A DNA stretch of 64,000 nucleotides from the NCBI RefSeq assembly GCF_963583255.1, contig NC_084807.1, positions 13,477,072-13,541,071 on the forward strand, read 5' to 3'. Shown here one piece after another: positions 32,246-45,556 of the stretch. A program made the translations under genes and the position numbers. The notes beneath the pieces are model-generated. The model searched no databases. It had not been told where the DNA came from and saw nothing but the letters and a program-made list of their open reading frames with translations. The stretch is from Pyrus communis (lineage: Eukaryota > Streptophyta > Magnoliopsida > Rosales > Rosaceae). The first letter of the stretch is position 1, and each line of letters begins with the position of its first letter.

Positions 32246-33463
32246 ATGACTAGGAGTTCAAAACCTGTTCGTGAGCACATCCTTGACTTTGACGACGATT
32301 TTGAGCGGACCTTGAGGAAGCAAAAGAATCAACAAAACCCTAACCCACCGTCTCCTAGCTCTACATCTGAGTTTGACGAAGGAGGTGAGGAAGGAGAGGC
32401 CACGGCACAGTTTGTGGAGGAAGTACAAACCATGGCCATGGACAATCGAACCATCAAAGAGCTCTCTGCCTCAGGTATAGACAATGTCGTTCCTTTATGC
32501 ATACAATACCCCGCGACGGCTCAAAGGTAAGACGGACGAATTTGAACTTAAGTCTAGTTTATTACATCATATTCCTAAATTCCATGGGCTATCCATGGAA
32601 GATCCTAACAAACATCTTAAGGAATTTGAAGTAGTTTGCTCAAGTATGACACCCATCAACGTGGATGGGAGTATTTTGAAGATGAAGGCCTTTCCATTTT
32701 CTCTCGTGGACAAGGCCAAAGATTGGTTATATGAATTGGCCCCCGGAACTGTTAATTCTTGGGAAAGTATGAAACGTGCATTCTTAGAGAAATTCTTTCC
32801 CACTGCAAAGATCATTCTCTTGAGGAAACGAATTAGTGGCATCCAACAAAATCAAGGTGAGTTGTTTCCATCTTATTATGAACGTTTTAAATCACTTGTT
32901 GCTTCATGTCCACAACATAAAATGAAGGAAGAATTGCTCCTTCAATATTTCTATGAAGGCCTTCTACCAATCGAACGTCAAATGCTAGATGCCTCGGCGG
33001 GAGGAGCTTTGGTAGATAAAACACCCATGGCAGCCAAGACACTCATTGCAACCCGTGCATTGAATGCACAACAATACGAAGGCGTGGGACAAAGGGATAA
33101 CCCACAGCCACAAGTGAATGAGGTAAGTTCTTCATCCGATATTCAATCTCAATTAGCTAATCTTACTTCTATTGTGTCTCAGATGGCCGAAGGTATGAGG
33201 ATCCAAGGACCAATGGTGTGTGGAGTATGTTCTATTCAAGGACATGTTTCTGACAAGTGTCCTCAACTTATTGAGAATGGTGGATGGGAGGCCGTGAATG
33301 CAATTGGATTTCAAAGCCAAAATCAACCAAGGAACGATCCATATTCCAACACCTATAATCCCGGTTGGAAAGATCACCCAAACTTCAAGTGGAGGGAGCC
33401 ACAACAACCCCAATCACAAGGAGGCTTTAGGCAACAACCTCCGGGCTTCTACAACAAGCCATA
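32246..33463 (+). pseudogene. N gag, first part (frameshifted)
   Basis: Gag begins MTRSSKPVREHILD and is homologous to Y1 Gag. After CIQYPATAQ an apparent one-base insertion near 32525 shifts the frame; the second frame then runs [12 protein letters not shown] through the zinc knuckle [14 protein letters not shown] (about 33220-33262) to [12 protein letters not shown]. The protein is cut at 33463 by element P and resumes at 43103. As it stands N cannot make full Gag. Confidence 0.9.
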
Positions 33464-35825
33464 TGATGCGAGAATTATACGCACACAAATTAAACCCTCT
33501 TTTTATCAATTGTAGTGAAGAATGTAAGTAGGGATCGTTCTGGACCGGGGATTAGGAGGGATTATTAATCACTTGGATTTGACTCAAAAACGTAAAAACA
33601 CAATATAAAACACTATACTAGACTCAAGGAATGCAAAACTAAACTTTAAATCACCAAAACAAACCAAAAGACTCAAAACAGCACCAAAACACTCAAAACT
33701 GCCTTAAAAACACAATCTGGGCAGTTTTGAGCACTTTGACTACTTTGGACGAAATTGGGTAATAAATTGATTCAAAACACTTAGAAACACAAACTAAGAC
33801 ACTTTCTAACTAAATTGGACACTAAAGTAAAGGGGGTTTGAGGTTTTGACGAATTTGAAAACAAAACTTAAACTTTGTAAAACGAACAGATTTTTAAACG
33901 AATTTGGATTTAATGAATGGAATGAAGGCTAGCTAAGGGGTTCATCTCCACACATGCCATACTTGCACACAAAACGATCTCTAATTGCTTTTCAATAAAC
34001 CACTGAATTCTCAACGCCCCAGATTAACCGTGAATTGCACTAATTAACCCTCAGATTTTCCTAACGTTATTGAATTGGATGATTGCATACGACAACCCAA
34101 AGTATTCCCCACAAGTTCCCTACATGAATTGCATAATAGAGATACAAGCAAGAATCATTAAGTTCTTTGAAAACCATAAGCATTGACGAAGCACTTGTTA
34201 CTATGATTGCATGAAACTTATGCCAAGAATTTACTTAACGCAATTGAGATCATCAACTTTTACTACTTGTGAATATAAGTTTGTAACGATTAGGTGAAAC
34301 TTCCTTATATCCTAGCATTAGAATTACGCATGATAATTAAGCGTGCACTCTCAACCAACACACACAAATCAGTTTAATTCAAATAGATAAGTAAATTGAA
34401 TTCACAACTTATGAAACACAATTAGAGGTAATCAAATCATATAGCAAGCATGTTCATGGTTTCGAATCCCCCCCTAGCCAAAGGGGGGTTTAGTTCCTCA
34501 TACGTACAAGACAAAGAGAAATAAGATTAAACATTGAATTCAAAGGAAAAGAAACACCTAGAAATTCCAGCGACGCGAACTTGAATTGCATGAACTTCCG
34601 AGCTTCCTTCTCCTCCTCCTTGGTGCGGCAAAGGTCTAGGGACAGGTTTAGGGCCTTAGGTGTATGGATGCATGGTTATGGAGGGATGTAGTAGTGTTTA
34701 GGAGAAGGGGATGGTGCGGCAAAGCTTAAAACTAAGGAGAAAGGTGTTTGGACGAATTTCTGGAATTAATGAATGTGTATGAGAGGTGGTGATCTGATCT
34801 AGGGGCTAATATGAGTATATATAGGCACTTAAAACCCTAGGGTAATCAGATATGGACTTGAATAACCCAAATCCACAAGGAAATAGGCTTAGAAATCAGA
34901 AATAGAAAGGGATAATGCTTCCTAGGTGCGGCAGGTAAGGAGATAAGGTGATAAGGCTTCTAGAATGCCTTGCAAGGCAAGGGAAATCAGCTTTCTAGAA
35001 GGATTTGGGGCGCCACCTTTGTAGGAGATAAGATAAGGTTCCTAGAAACATGTTTTAAGGGCCAAATTTGTAGGGAAAAAGGGATAAGGGTGCGGCACCT
35101 TTGTAGGGATAATGTTAGGGCTTCTAGAAAGCCTAAAAACTAAGGGGATTTGGATAAAACCCACGGCAAAGATAGGATAGGGCATCTAAGGCTTCTAGAA
35201 ACCCTCCAAGATAAGGTAAAGTGCATGGCATCCCTATAGGATTAGGATAAGGTGTCCTAAATGGATAAGGTGCCCTAAATGGATAAGGACTCCTCATTGC
35301 ACTTGGAAACTTTGCCTATTAGGATTAGGAAACCTTGTCTTCATCATTTCTTCTTCATCTTGGACTCCTTTTCCTTCTTGGACTTGGAAAACTTCTTTGT
35401 TGCTTCACTTGAGGCCATTTGGACTTTGCCTTTCCTACTTCAAGTAGGAAACCTTGTTTGAGTAGGAAACTTTGTTCTTCTAGGAATCCTAATTCAACTA
35501 GGAAACCCATTTTAACTAGGAATCCTAATTCAACTAGGAAACCATCTTCCATTAGGGACTTTCCTACTTCAACTAGGAACCTTTGCTCAAGTAGGAATCA
35601 TCATCTTTAAGTCTTCAATTTCGTCCATCCTCTTGGCTCCAAGCATATGATGTCCATTCCAAGCTCTAATTTGCTCCAAAAGGCTCCAAAATGCATCCTT
35701 TTGCATACTTTGCCCTTAAAACCTGAAAATACATAAAACTAGCTTAAAAGACTACTTTACTAAGGAAAAACACTATAAATGCACAAGAACAAGCTAAACT
35801 AAGGTGCGTAAATATGCTCCTATCA
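33464..35825 (-). repeat. 3' LTR of P
   Basis: U5/leader lies at 33464-34815, the TATA box TATATATA at 34816-34823, and U3 at 34824-35825. U3 lacks the CATGCA array of the other family. Instead it has TTCTAGAA words (34958, 34993, 35122, 35193), many GATAAGG words, and a degenerate repeat of CTAGGAAACC/AGTAGGAAAC words (35437-35610). ORFs at 35279-35610 are low-complexity readings of that repeat. Confidence 0.95.
34958..35200 (-). promoter_or_regulatory. Cluster of TTCTAGAA (heat-shock-element-like) motifs
   Basis: Four palindromic TTCTAGAA words at 34958-34965, 34993-35000, 35122-35129 and 35193-35200 lie about 135-380 bp upstream of the P TATA box. TTCnnGAA is the core of heat-shock elements; the third unit of a strong site is absent. 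The same cluster exists in the 5' LTR (42235-42480). Confidence 0.4.
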
Positions 35826-35841
35826 AATTCCCCCACACTTA
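35826..35841 (-). promoter_or_regulatory. Polypurine tract of P
   Basis: TAAGTGTGGGGGAATT on the element strand abuts the 3' LTR. Further PPT-like runs lie near 36754-36764 and 37601-37613. Confidence 0.85.
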
Positions 35842-36660
35842 GCTTTTGCTAGTCCTCGAGCAAAACAAAATGAAACAAAGTAAATAAACGAAGTAAACCA
35901 AGTAAAACACAACCTACACCTTCCAACAATCGCCTCAGGGATTTCCAATGCACATGACATGTTAAAAATCATCATTCCCACAGATTTTAGCCATCTTTAC
36001 GCTTAAGCATTTACTTAATCATGGTCACTACTCATTAGTTCACAAATAACCAATTAAAACATGATTTTGAATGTAGTAACATGCCTTAGAGAATTTCCTC
36101 AATTCCTTACAAGATATGCACTCAATTTTCACTCAGATTTTCTGACTACACACCCTATACTAGTTATATGTGAGAAGATTGATGTAAATTTAAAAACGAA
36201 TGCTCACATATATGTATGACAAAGAACGCAATTTCCGAAGTTAATAACATGTTTAGATATGATCTCATGAATGGAACGTTACTACTTAGATGCGAGAACC
36301 AGTGACACCATATGCTCGTACCAATTTTAAACTCCACAAATTGAAACACATAACACTCAAGATTAAAGTCAAGGGTTGTAATGGGGCTAGGGGTATTGGC
36401 TAACAAAGAAAGGTAAAGGATAAAACAAACGTTCTTTAAACAATAGTAAGCAAAGCAATGAACTTGATAATTAGAATTCACTTTAGAGTGCAGAAAATAA
36501 CTTTAAACACAAAGGGGAATACACGTGCATACTTAGGGTCAAATGCAACGTTTTGGACCCTTTCTTCAATAACCAACAACTTAGAGCTCATTTTATGCTC
36601 TTCCAACTCCTTTTCATACTATTCACAACTTTTTCTTTTTTCCTTTCTATTTTGCACGAA

Positions 36661-36693
<33 letters not shown>

Positions 36694-37847
36694 CTTTTCT
36701 CCTAACCCGTGCCTCAATATGAGTTTTGGCACATACCCATATCAAGAATCCTCCCCCCACACTTAGCTTTCTGCAATACCATGATCCAAAGGAATTCATC
36801 ATGAGTCATGCTTAACTACGTTCTAAGAACAAGGGTATGGATAATCCTAATCTAGGCTAGGTGAGGATAATGTGGGTTAACAAACAACATGGGCTAAACG
36901 AGGCTCAACGGGGTTAAACCTACAAAAACACATGCATGGAATGATGGCTTTTTGGCTATGGTGGTAGCTACTAACTTCATCTTGAATATGTGTTATGCAA
37001 TTTAATAACATGTTTTGAATGAAATTGGCATGAGTTCTAGTATTTGGAACTAAATGATGAAACGCCTTCTAAGTAGTAACCAAGCAAAGAATAATGAGAT
37101 CATGCAACGACTTTAGAAAACAAGAATGCACAGATTTTAACTCTCCAAATAAACGTTTAGGCTGAAGTCTCACAAGGTTGTAGCATTTGTTTGAGTTCCT
37201 TCCTTCAAGCATGTTACAAAAACTAATTTTTTTTTTTCTTTTTGATTACATGTGAAGTCATAAGTTATAACCACAACCAAGCATAAACAAAGAGTAAATC
37301 AAACTTTCATCCATGTTAATCATTCTCTTTAACAGTCATGCAATTACAAACCGAATCCTCATCATTGTGTTGGAAGGTACCCTAAGACACAAACAAACAC
37401 ACAAAAACAACTTAAAAACAACTCTTTTTGGGTTTTCAAAACAATTTTTTCTTCAATTTTTTCTGGGATTTTCGGATTTTTAGAACAGCAAATACTAAAA
37501 CACACCAAAACAGCCTAAAAACACCTAAAAACTGCAAGAAACAACATTTGAAATTATGGGTGACAAAATCCTACGAATTTGCATCAAAACACTTTGGTTA
37601 CCCCCCCACACTTAAATCAAACATTGTCCTCAATGTTTCAAGCATAGACTCACACAAATAACAAACAAACAAACAAAACAACATCTAACAACCTAACATG
37701 GCAGAAACAAAATCAACAACAAAGAGAAGAGTTTAGGAACGCAAATCTGGAATTGGAGTGCTTTCTCGGTCTTTTCTTTGTTGAATGCATGGGTTGCCTC
37801 CCAAGTAGCGCTTGCTTTAACGTCGTACAGCCAGACGAACATTCTTC
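35842..37847 (-). other. 3' non-coding region of P
   Basis: Homologous to the region after pol in Y1. It contains a T-run of about 25 nt (36667-36692) and the GGGAGGCAACCCATGCA signal near 37788-37804. No ORF is supported. Confidence 0.7.
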
Positions 37848-40628
37848 TTATCCTCTCTTGGAGCCCACGACATGGAGTGGGATGTCCTCCACAACTTGCC
37901 CTTCAACACTTTCGTAATATGGCTCTATGAATGGGAGGGGATAGTGATCCTCCCTAATGGTGGTATTTTGGTTCCTATAGTTCATGTAGACGCTCCTACC
38001 ACCTTGAAATCGATTTGGAACCTGCACCAAAGAAGGTAACAACCTATTAGTTGAAATGGGAATTGGAATTGGGATTGGAGACTTACTAGGATGTTGTGGC
38101 AAAGGCTCAAAATCGGCAGCCCTATCAACAATGTCACCATGGCTACTTTCGGCCATATTGGGTGGTTGCAGGGCAATCACTCCAAGTTCTTCTCCAATGG
38201 TGGTTCTTGATGCATCCTTCTTGATAGGTGTGGATTGTTCCTGCCCTATATCCTTAATTGTACCAATGGCAAAACAAGAACGAACATCATTAGGATTCTC
38301 AATGGAGTCATAAACATTGAATTTAATTATATCACCACCAAACTCCATTGTTAGTGCTCCTTTGGCGACATCAATCTTTGTTTGGGCTGTTTTCATGAAC
38401 GGTCTTCCAAGTAGGAGTAGCAAGGGTGGAGAATGAACCGAATCGTCCATTTCAAGCACATAAAAATCCACCGGGAATATCAAGTTATTCACCTGCACTA
38501 AAACATCTTCCAAAACTCCCTTTGGATAGGCATTAGATCTATCGGCCAATTGAATAATCACACCATCATTTTTCAATTCACCAAGGTTCATTGAAGCATA
38601 AATAGAGTAGGGCATGACGTTAATTGAAGCCCCTAAGTCTAACATAGCATTTTCAAACTTAGTTTGACCAATAATACAAGGAATTGTAAAGCTACCTGGA
38701 TCCTTGCATTTTGGTGGTAACTTCCTTTGTAAAACAGCGGAAACGTTTTCACTTACCCGTACTACCTCTTTATGTGACGCCCTCTTCCTCGTAGTGCACA
38801 ATTCCTTCAAGAACTTAGCGTATTTGGGCACTTGCTTTATTGCATCCAAAAGGGGGATATTGACTTGAACTTTCCGAAACGTCTCCAAGATGTCCTTTTC
38901 CGCTTCTTCTTTCTTTGTTTGCTTAAACCTACTAGGAAAAGGAACATTCGCAGGAAAATCATTAGTAGGAACCGAACTTGACACGTTTTTACCTTTATTG
39001 GATGAATTGGACGACTTGGGATCACTTGGAACTTGCGGCACATTTGGTTCCACCTTGGCCGTGAGTGGCCTTTGCTCCTCCTCTTCAATTCTCAACTCGT
39101 CCTCCTCGTTGGAACGTGATTTGGATGGTTTGAGGTCAGATCCGACTTGCTTTCCACTTCGCAAATGTATAGCTTTTGCAGATTCGAATCCACTTTTCGG
39201 ATTGACCACCGTTGAGCTAGGCAACCTTCCTTGCTCACGAAGTTGCCCCATGAACTCGGCAATTTGTCCCACTTGCTTTTCTAAGTTGTCCACTCTCCTG
39301 TCTTGGATTTGCCTCTCTTTGTTTTGAGTTTGGACTTCCTGCGTCAAAGTAGTAAGTAATTGAAAAATCTTATCATTATCACTTGAATTACCTACATTGC
39401 TTTGGGCAGGTTGTGCTTGGGCTTGTGGTGGTGCCAACGGCTTTTGATAGAAACCCGGGGGTTGTTGCCTAAATCCGCTTTGTTGTTAACCTTGTTGGGG
39501 GTCTCGCCATTTGAAATTCGGATGATCACGCCAACCGGGATTGTAAGTATTAGAGAACGGATCACCACGTGATTGGTATTGGTTGCCATATCCCACGGCA
39601 TTGAGTGTCTCCCACCCTCCATTCTCGATTAATTGTGGGCACTTGTCCGTAGGGTGTCCTTGCATGGAGCATACGCCACAAGAAGCTACGGTTTTGACTT
39701 TTGGACCTTCCACCACCTGAGAAAGCAACGTAGTAAGGTTAGCCATTTGATTTTGAAGTTCGGTTATGGCACTTACCTCATTGACTTGGTGTTGCCGTAG
39801 GGTACTCCTCTGTCCAACGCCTTCGTATTGTTGAGCATTCAATGCTCGATTAGCAACCAAGGTCTTTGCAGCCGTGGGGGTCTTGTCCACCAATGCTCCT
39901 CCCGCTGAGGCATCTAGCATTTGACGTTCAATAGGTAGAAGTCCCTCGTAAAAGTATTGTAGAAGTAGTTCCTCCTTCATTTGACGTTGTGGACATGAAG
40001 CAACAAGAGATTTAAAACGTTCATAATAAGTAGGAAAGGATTCACCTTCATCTTGTTGAATTCCACTTATCCTTTTTCGTAGGAGGATGACTCGAGAAGT
40101 TGGGAAAAACTTCTCCAAGTAAGCTCGTTTCATGCTCTCCCATGATGTGACAGTTCCGGGAGCCAATTCGTACAACCAATCTTTCGCTTTCTCTTGGAGA
40201 GAAAAGGGAAAGGCCTTCATCTTCAAGATGCTCTCATCTACGTTCACCGGAGTCATGCTTGAGCAAACGACTTCAAACTCCTTCAAATGCTTGTTCGGAT
40301 CTTCCATGGATAGCCCATGGTACTTTGGAATGTGATGTAATAGGCTTGACTTCAATTCGAACTCGGCAGTCTTGTCTTGAGCCGCCCTTGGGTATTGGAT
40401 GCACAAGGGTGCGGCATTGGCCAATCCCGAAGCGGAAAGCTCCTTGATTGTTCGGTTGTCCGCTGCCATGTCTTCCACTTCTTCTTCAAATTCAGAAACG
40501 GACACGGAACTTGCACTTGATTCACTAGGTTCCGGGTTCTTCCTCTTACGTCCCAACTCACGCTCAAAATCGTCGTCAAAATCTAAAATATGTTCGTGAA
40601 CCGGATTAGAACTCCGAGTCATAAACAA
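37848..40628 (-). pseudogene. Gag-protease ORF of P with internal stop and pol deletion
   Basis: Gag starts at 40628 (MFMTRSSNPVHEHILD), has the zinc knuckle CGVCSMQGHPTDKC, and meets a TAA at 39486-39488. The same frame reopens and continues to 37848. Protease has LDLGAS and LLLGRPFM. After STNRLLPS the frame passes through a short relic of reverse transcriptase (REDHYPLPFIEP) and then directly into the end of Pol (VVEDIPLHVVGS). So about 900 residues covering reverse transcriptase to integrase were removed in frame. Whether the single stop is read through or is decay is unknown. Confidence 0.9.
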
Positions 40629-40717
40629 GTACCTAAAACAAGAAACAAAATAACATAAGAATCTGATCTAATAAGAAAAACGAAAATAACAATCCAAGGG
40701 ATTAGCAAAGTTGCTAA

Positions 40718-40735
40718 TCCCCGGCAACGGCGCCA
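40718..40735 (-). promoter_or_regulatory. Primer-binding site of P
   Basis: TGGCGCCGTTGCCGGGGA on the element strand lies 5 nt from the 5' LTR. The adjoining hairpin GGGATTAGCAA / TTGCTAATCCC (40698-40721) has loop AG in place of TT. Confidence 0.9.
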
Positions 40736-40740
40736 AAATT

Positions 40741-43102
40741 TGATGCGAGAATTATACGCACACAAATTAAACCCTCTTTTTATCAATTGTAGTGAAGAAT
40801 GTAAGTAGGGATCGTTCTGGACCGGGGATTAGGAGGGATTATTAATCACTTGGATTTGACTCAAAAACGTAAAAACACAATATAAAACACTATACTAGAC
40901 TCAAGGAATGCAAAACTAAACTTTAAATCACCAAAACAAACCAAAAGACTCAAAACAGCACCAAAACACTCAAAACTGCCTTAAAAACACAATCTGGGCA
41001 GTTTTGAGCACTTTGACTACTTTGGACGAAATTGGGTAATAAATTGATTCAAAACACTTAGAAACACAAACTAAGACACTTTCTAACTAAATTGGACACT
41101 AAAGTAAAGGGGGTTTGAGGTTTTGACGAATTTGAAAACAAAACTTAAACTTTGTAAAACGAACAGATTTTTAAACGAATTTGGATTTAATGAATGGAAT
41201 GAAGGCTAGCTAAGGGGTTCATCTCCACACATGCCATACTTGCACACAAAACGATCTCTAATTGCTTTTCAATAAACCACTGAATTCTCAACGCCCCAGA
41301 TTAACCGTGAATTGCACTAATTAACCCTCAGATTTTCCTAACGTTATTGAATTGGATGATTGCATACGACAACCCAAAGTATTCCCCACAAGTTCCCTAC
41401 ATGAATTGCATAATAGAGATACAAGCAAGAATCATTAAGTTCTTTGAAAACCATAAGCATTGACGAAGCACTTGTTACTATGATTGCATGAAACTTATGC
41501 CAAGAATTTACTTAACGCAATTGAGATCATCAACTTTTACTACTTGTGAATATAAGTTTGTAACGATTAGGTGAAACTTCCTTATATCCTAGCATTAGAA
41601 TTACGCATGATAATTAAGCGTGCACTCTCAACCAACACACACAAATCAGTTTAATTCAAATAGATAAGTAAATTGAATTCACAACTTATGAAACACAATT
41701 AGAGGTAATCAAATCATATAGCAAGCATGTTCATGGTTTCGAATCCCCCCCTAGCCAAAGGGGGGTTTAGTTCCTCATACGTACAAGACAAAGAGAAATA
41801 AGATTAAACATTGAATTCAAAGGAAAAGAAACACCTAGAAATTCCAGCGACGCGAACTTGAATTGCATGAACTTCCGAGCTTCCTTCTCCTCCTCCTTGG
41901 TGCGGCAAAGGTCTAGGGACAGGTTTAGGGCCTTAGGTGTATGGATGCATGGTTATGGAGGGATGTAGTAGTGTTTAGGAGAAGGGGATGGTGCGGCAAA
42001 GCTTAAAACTAAGGAGAAAGGTGTTTGGACGAATTTCTGGAATTAATGAATGTGTATGAGAGGTGGTGATCTGATCTAGGGGCTAATATGAGTATATATA
42101 GGCACTTAAAACCCTAGGGTAATCAGATATGGACTTGAATAACCCAAATCCACAAGGAAATAGGCTTAGAAATCAGAAATAGAAAGGGATAATGCTTCCT
42201 AGGTGCGGCAGGTAAGGAGATAAGGTGATAAGGCTTCTAGAATGCCTTGCAAGGCAAGGGAAATCAGCTTTCTAGAAGGATTTGGGGCGCCACCTTTGTA
42301 GGAGATAAGATAAGGTTCCTAGAAACATGTTTTAAGGGCCAAATTTGTAGGGAAAAAGGGATAAGGGTGCGGCACCTTTGTAGGGATAATGTTAGGGCTT
42401 CTAGAAAGCCTAAAAACTAAGGGGATTTGGATAAAACCCACGGCAAAGATAGGATAGGGCATCTAAGGCTTCTAGAAACCCTCCAAGATAAGGTAAAGTG
42501 CATGGCATCCCTATAGGATTAGGATAAGGTGTCCTAAATGGATAAGGTGCCCTAAATGGATAAGGACTCCTCATTGCACTTGGAAACTTTGCCTATTAGG
42601 ATTAGGAAACCTTGTCTTCATCATTTCTTCTTCATCTTGGACTCCTTTTCCTTCTTGGACTTGGAAAACTTCTTTGTTGCTTCACTTGAGGCCATTTGGA
42701 CTTTGCCTTTCCTACTTCAAGTAGGAAACCTTGTTTGAGTAGGAAACTTTGTTCTTCTAGGAATCCTAATTCAACTAGGAAACCCATTTTAACTAGGAAT
42801 CCTAATTCAACTAGGAAACCATCTTCCATTAGGGACTTTCCTACTTCAACTAGGAACCCTTGCTCAAGTAGGAATCATCATCTTCAAGTCTTCAATTTCG
42901 TCCATCCTCTTGGCTCCAAGCATATGATGTCCATTCCAAGCTCTAATTTGCTCCAAAAGGCTCCAAAATGCATCCTTTTGCATACTTTGCCCTTAAAACC
43001 TGAAAATACATAAAACTAGCTTAAAAGACTACTTTACTAAGGAAAAACACTATAAATGCACAAGAACAAGCTAAACTAAGGTGCGTAAATATGCTCCTAT
43101 CA
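40741..43102 (-). repeat. 5' LTR of P
   Basis: The partner of 33464-35825 with equal length. TATA box at 42093-42100 (minus). It ends CTCCTATCA next to the TSD CCATA. Confidence 0.95.
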
Positions 43103-43505
43103 CCATACGCACCCACACAAGCACCTCCACAATCTGCCCAAACAAGTTCAGGTAACACTTTAGACAATGATACACTTCTTAAATTACTAACTAACTTATC
43201 TCAGGGGCAAGAAAATCAAGCCAAGGCAATGCAAAACAATGACAAAAGGGTGGATCATTTGGAGAAACAAATTGGGCATATTGCAGATTTTGTAGGGAAA
43301 TTTAGAGACCAAGGCCAACTCCCTAGTTCTACCATTCCAAATCCAAAAGGAGGGTTCGAAAGTGCAAAAGCCATAGTGTTGAGAAGTGGAAAAGAAGTTG
43401 GGGCAGGTTCTTCATCAAAAACAGGTCACAAAGAGGATGAAAAACTGCACTTTGAAGAGGGGGAAGCAACCAAACCCACGGCAAGGGTGGAACTCCCTTT
43501 GCCGC
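43103..43505 (+). pseudogene. N gag, second part
   Basis: It continues N Gag: a Gln/Asn-rich stretch, [35 protein letters not shown] and the acidic linker KEDEKLHFEEGEAT. This corresponds to Y1 Gag residues of roughly 420-540. It stops where solo LTR 2 was inserted (TSD GCCGC at 43501-43505). Confidence 0.88.
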
Positions 43506-45556
43506 TGATGCGTGATTTATACGCACACAAATTAAACCCTCTTTTCATCAAATTGTAGTATATGTATAAGTAGGGATCGTTCTGGACCGGGGATTAGGAG
43601 GGATTGCAAATCTCTTGGAAACTGACTCAAAAACGTAAAATAAAGTTTTAAAACACTAAACTAGACTCAAAGAATGCAAAATTAAAGTTTAAAACACTAA
43701 GAAAAACCAAAAACTCAAAATGCTTTAAAAACACAAACTAAATTGAATTCTAACTAAAATGAACATTAAAGCAAAAGGGGGATTGAGGTTTTACAAAAAT
43801 TAAATTAACGAAACAAGTTAATAAACTAGACAGAATGTAAATATGAAATTTATGGATGAATGCTAGCTAAGGGGTTCATCTCCATACATGTTACACTTGC
43901 ATACAAGATTGATTCTCAGTTGGTCTTTCGATAAATTATGAAACTCAACACTCCGGGTTAATTAAGTCCGCTTAAATTAACCGTCAAGTTTTCCTTAAGT
44001 TAATGAATTAGATGGGTTAGCGCAACGCAATTCACAACATTCTCCAAAAGTCCTTTACGTGAACAGCACAATAAAGATACAATCAAAGATCATTAAGCAT
44101 TATGAAAACTATAAGTGTTGACGAGGCATTCGTTACTATGATGAGCATGAAACTCATGCCAAGAATTCGTTTAACGCGATTGTTTATAAGCAACCTCCAC
44201 TACTTGTGAATATAAGTTCATAACGATTAGGTAAAACTCACTTATATTCTAGCGTCATATTCATGCATGAAAATTAAGCGCGCATTCTTAATAAACATAC
44301 ATAAATAAGTTATCAATCAAACGGTTAAACAAATTGAATCAACAACTTATGAAATTCCAACGAAAGTTAATCAATTCATATTGCAAATATAAACATAGTT
44401 TCGAATCACCCCCTAGCTAAAGGGGGATTAGTTCCTCATTACTTTGAAATCAAAGAAACACCTAAACATTCCAACAACTCAAACTTGAATTGTATGAACG
44501 TTTAGGCACTCTTCTCTTCCATTCCTCATACGTACAAAACAAAGAGAATTGAATTTAAACTTTGAAATCAAAGAAACACCTAAACATTCCAACAACTCAA
44601 ACTTGAATTGTATGAACGTTTAGGCCCTCTTATCTTCCTCGTTGTTGTAGCACAAGGTCTAAGGTGAGGTTTGGGGGATTATGGAAATGGATGAGGAGTG
44701 GTGTAGAAGTGGAAGGGGAATGGAAAAATGGTGTTTGGATTATAAGGGGAGAGATGGGAAGCTCACGGCTAGGGAAGGGAGAATGTGTTTGTAATGTGTT
44801 GTGTATGAAATGAGATGATATTTTTGTGTATGAATGCATGGGTTTTTATAGGGGGAATGGGAGAATATGTGGGTGATTGTTTAAGAGTGAATGTGGTTGT
44901 TATGATTGAGAGTGCATGTGGATGAAATAATGATGGAAAAAGAGCTAGGTTGTTGGTGTGTGAATGCATGTGTTGAATTGGTGGTGCAATGATGAAAGAG
45001 TAAGTGCATGTGTGTGTGAATGGTGGTGCAATGATGAAAGAATAAGTGCATGTGTGTGTGAATGGTGGTAGCTAGGGTGAATTATGATGAATGCATGTGG
45101 AATAAAGATGGAGAAGGTGGTGTAATGATGAAGGAGTAAGTGCATGTGTGTGTGAATGGTGGTGCAATGATGAAAGAGTAAGTGCATGTGTGTGTGAATG
45201 GTGTTTCTTGATGGTTTTGGGGTTGTGATGCATGTGAATGCATGTGGCTAAGGGTTGTTGATTGGGCTAGAGGTTTTGCATGGCTCAAAGGATTGTTTGA
45301 TTGGGCTAGGCCCTTTGTTTTATGTCCAAAGTGCATACAAGGCTTTCAAATTCGTCCAACACTTTGGCTCCAAGCATATGCTATCCATTCCAAGCCCAAT
45401 TTTGCTCCAAAATGCTCCAAAATGCATCTTTTTGCTTCCTTAGCCATATGAACCTAAAAACACACGAAAATGGCTTAAACTACTAAAACAATTATGAATT
45501 AACAACATAGATGCACGAAAACAAGCTAAGTAAGTCGCCTAAATATGCTCCTATCA
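43506..45556 (-). mobile_element. Solo LTR 2 (minus)
   Basis: A 2051-bp LTR flanked by GCCGC on both sides (43501-43505, 45557-45561) without internal sequence. The TATA-like TATAAAAA is at 44843-44850. U3 contains a 42-bp minisatellite (44980-45199). The duplicated 46-nt hairpin occurs around 44462-44508 and 44580-44625. It matches the S LTR closely at both ends. Confidence 0.93.
44980..45199 (-). repeat. 42-bp minisatellite in U3 of solo LTR 2
   Basis: Units starting GGTGGTGCAATGATGAAAG begin at 44980 and 45022, and again at 45116 and 45158, with a unique spacer between the pairs. The S LTR carries a related but shorter version (60786-60978). Confidence 0.8.

Larger units (their letters stand above)
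33464..43102 (-). mobile_element. P: complete element coding only for a Gag-protease remnant
   Basis: The element is 9,639 bp, TSD CCATA (33459-33463 and 43103-43107). Both LTRs are 2362 bp (33464-35825 and 40741-43102), with only a couple of differences seen (near 35581/42858). PBS, PPT and 3' region are present. Reverse transcriptase, RNase H and integrase are nearly all deleted. It must have moved with enzymes from another element if the deletion predates insertion. It lies inside N gag. Confidence 0.95.

Noticed and set aside
35279..35610. ORFs on both strands in the P LTR (also 42556-43013) with repeats of the NSTRKP and LVELGFL type
   Set aside because: They are translations of the degenerate CTAGGAAACC repeat in U3 and occur in both LTRs; there is no independent coding evidence.
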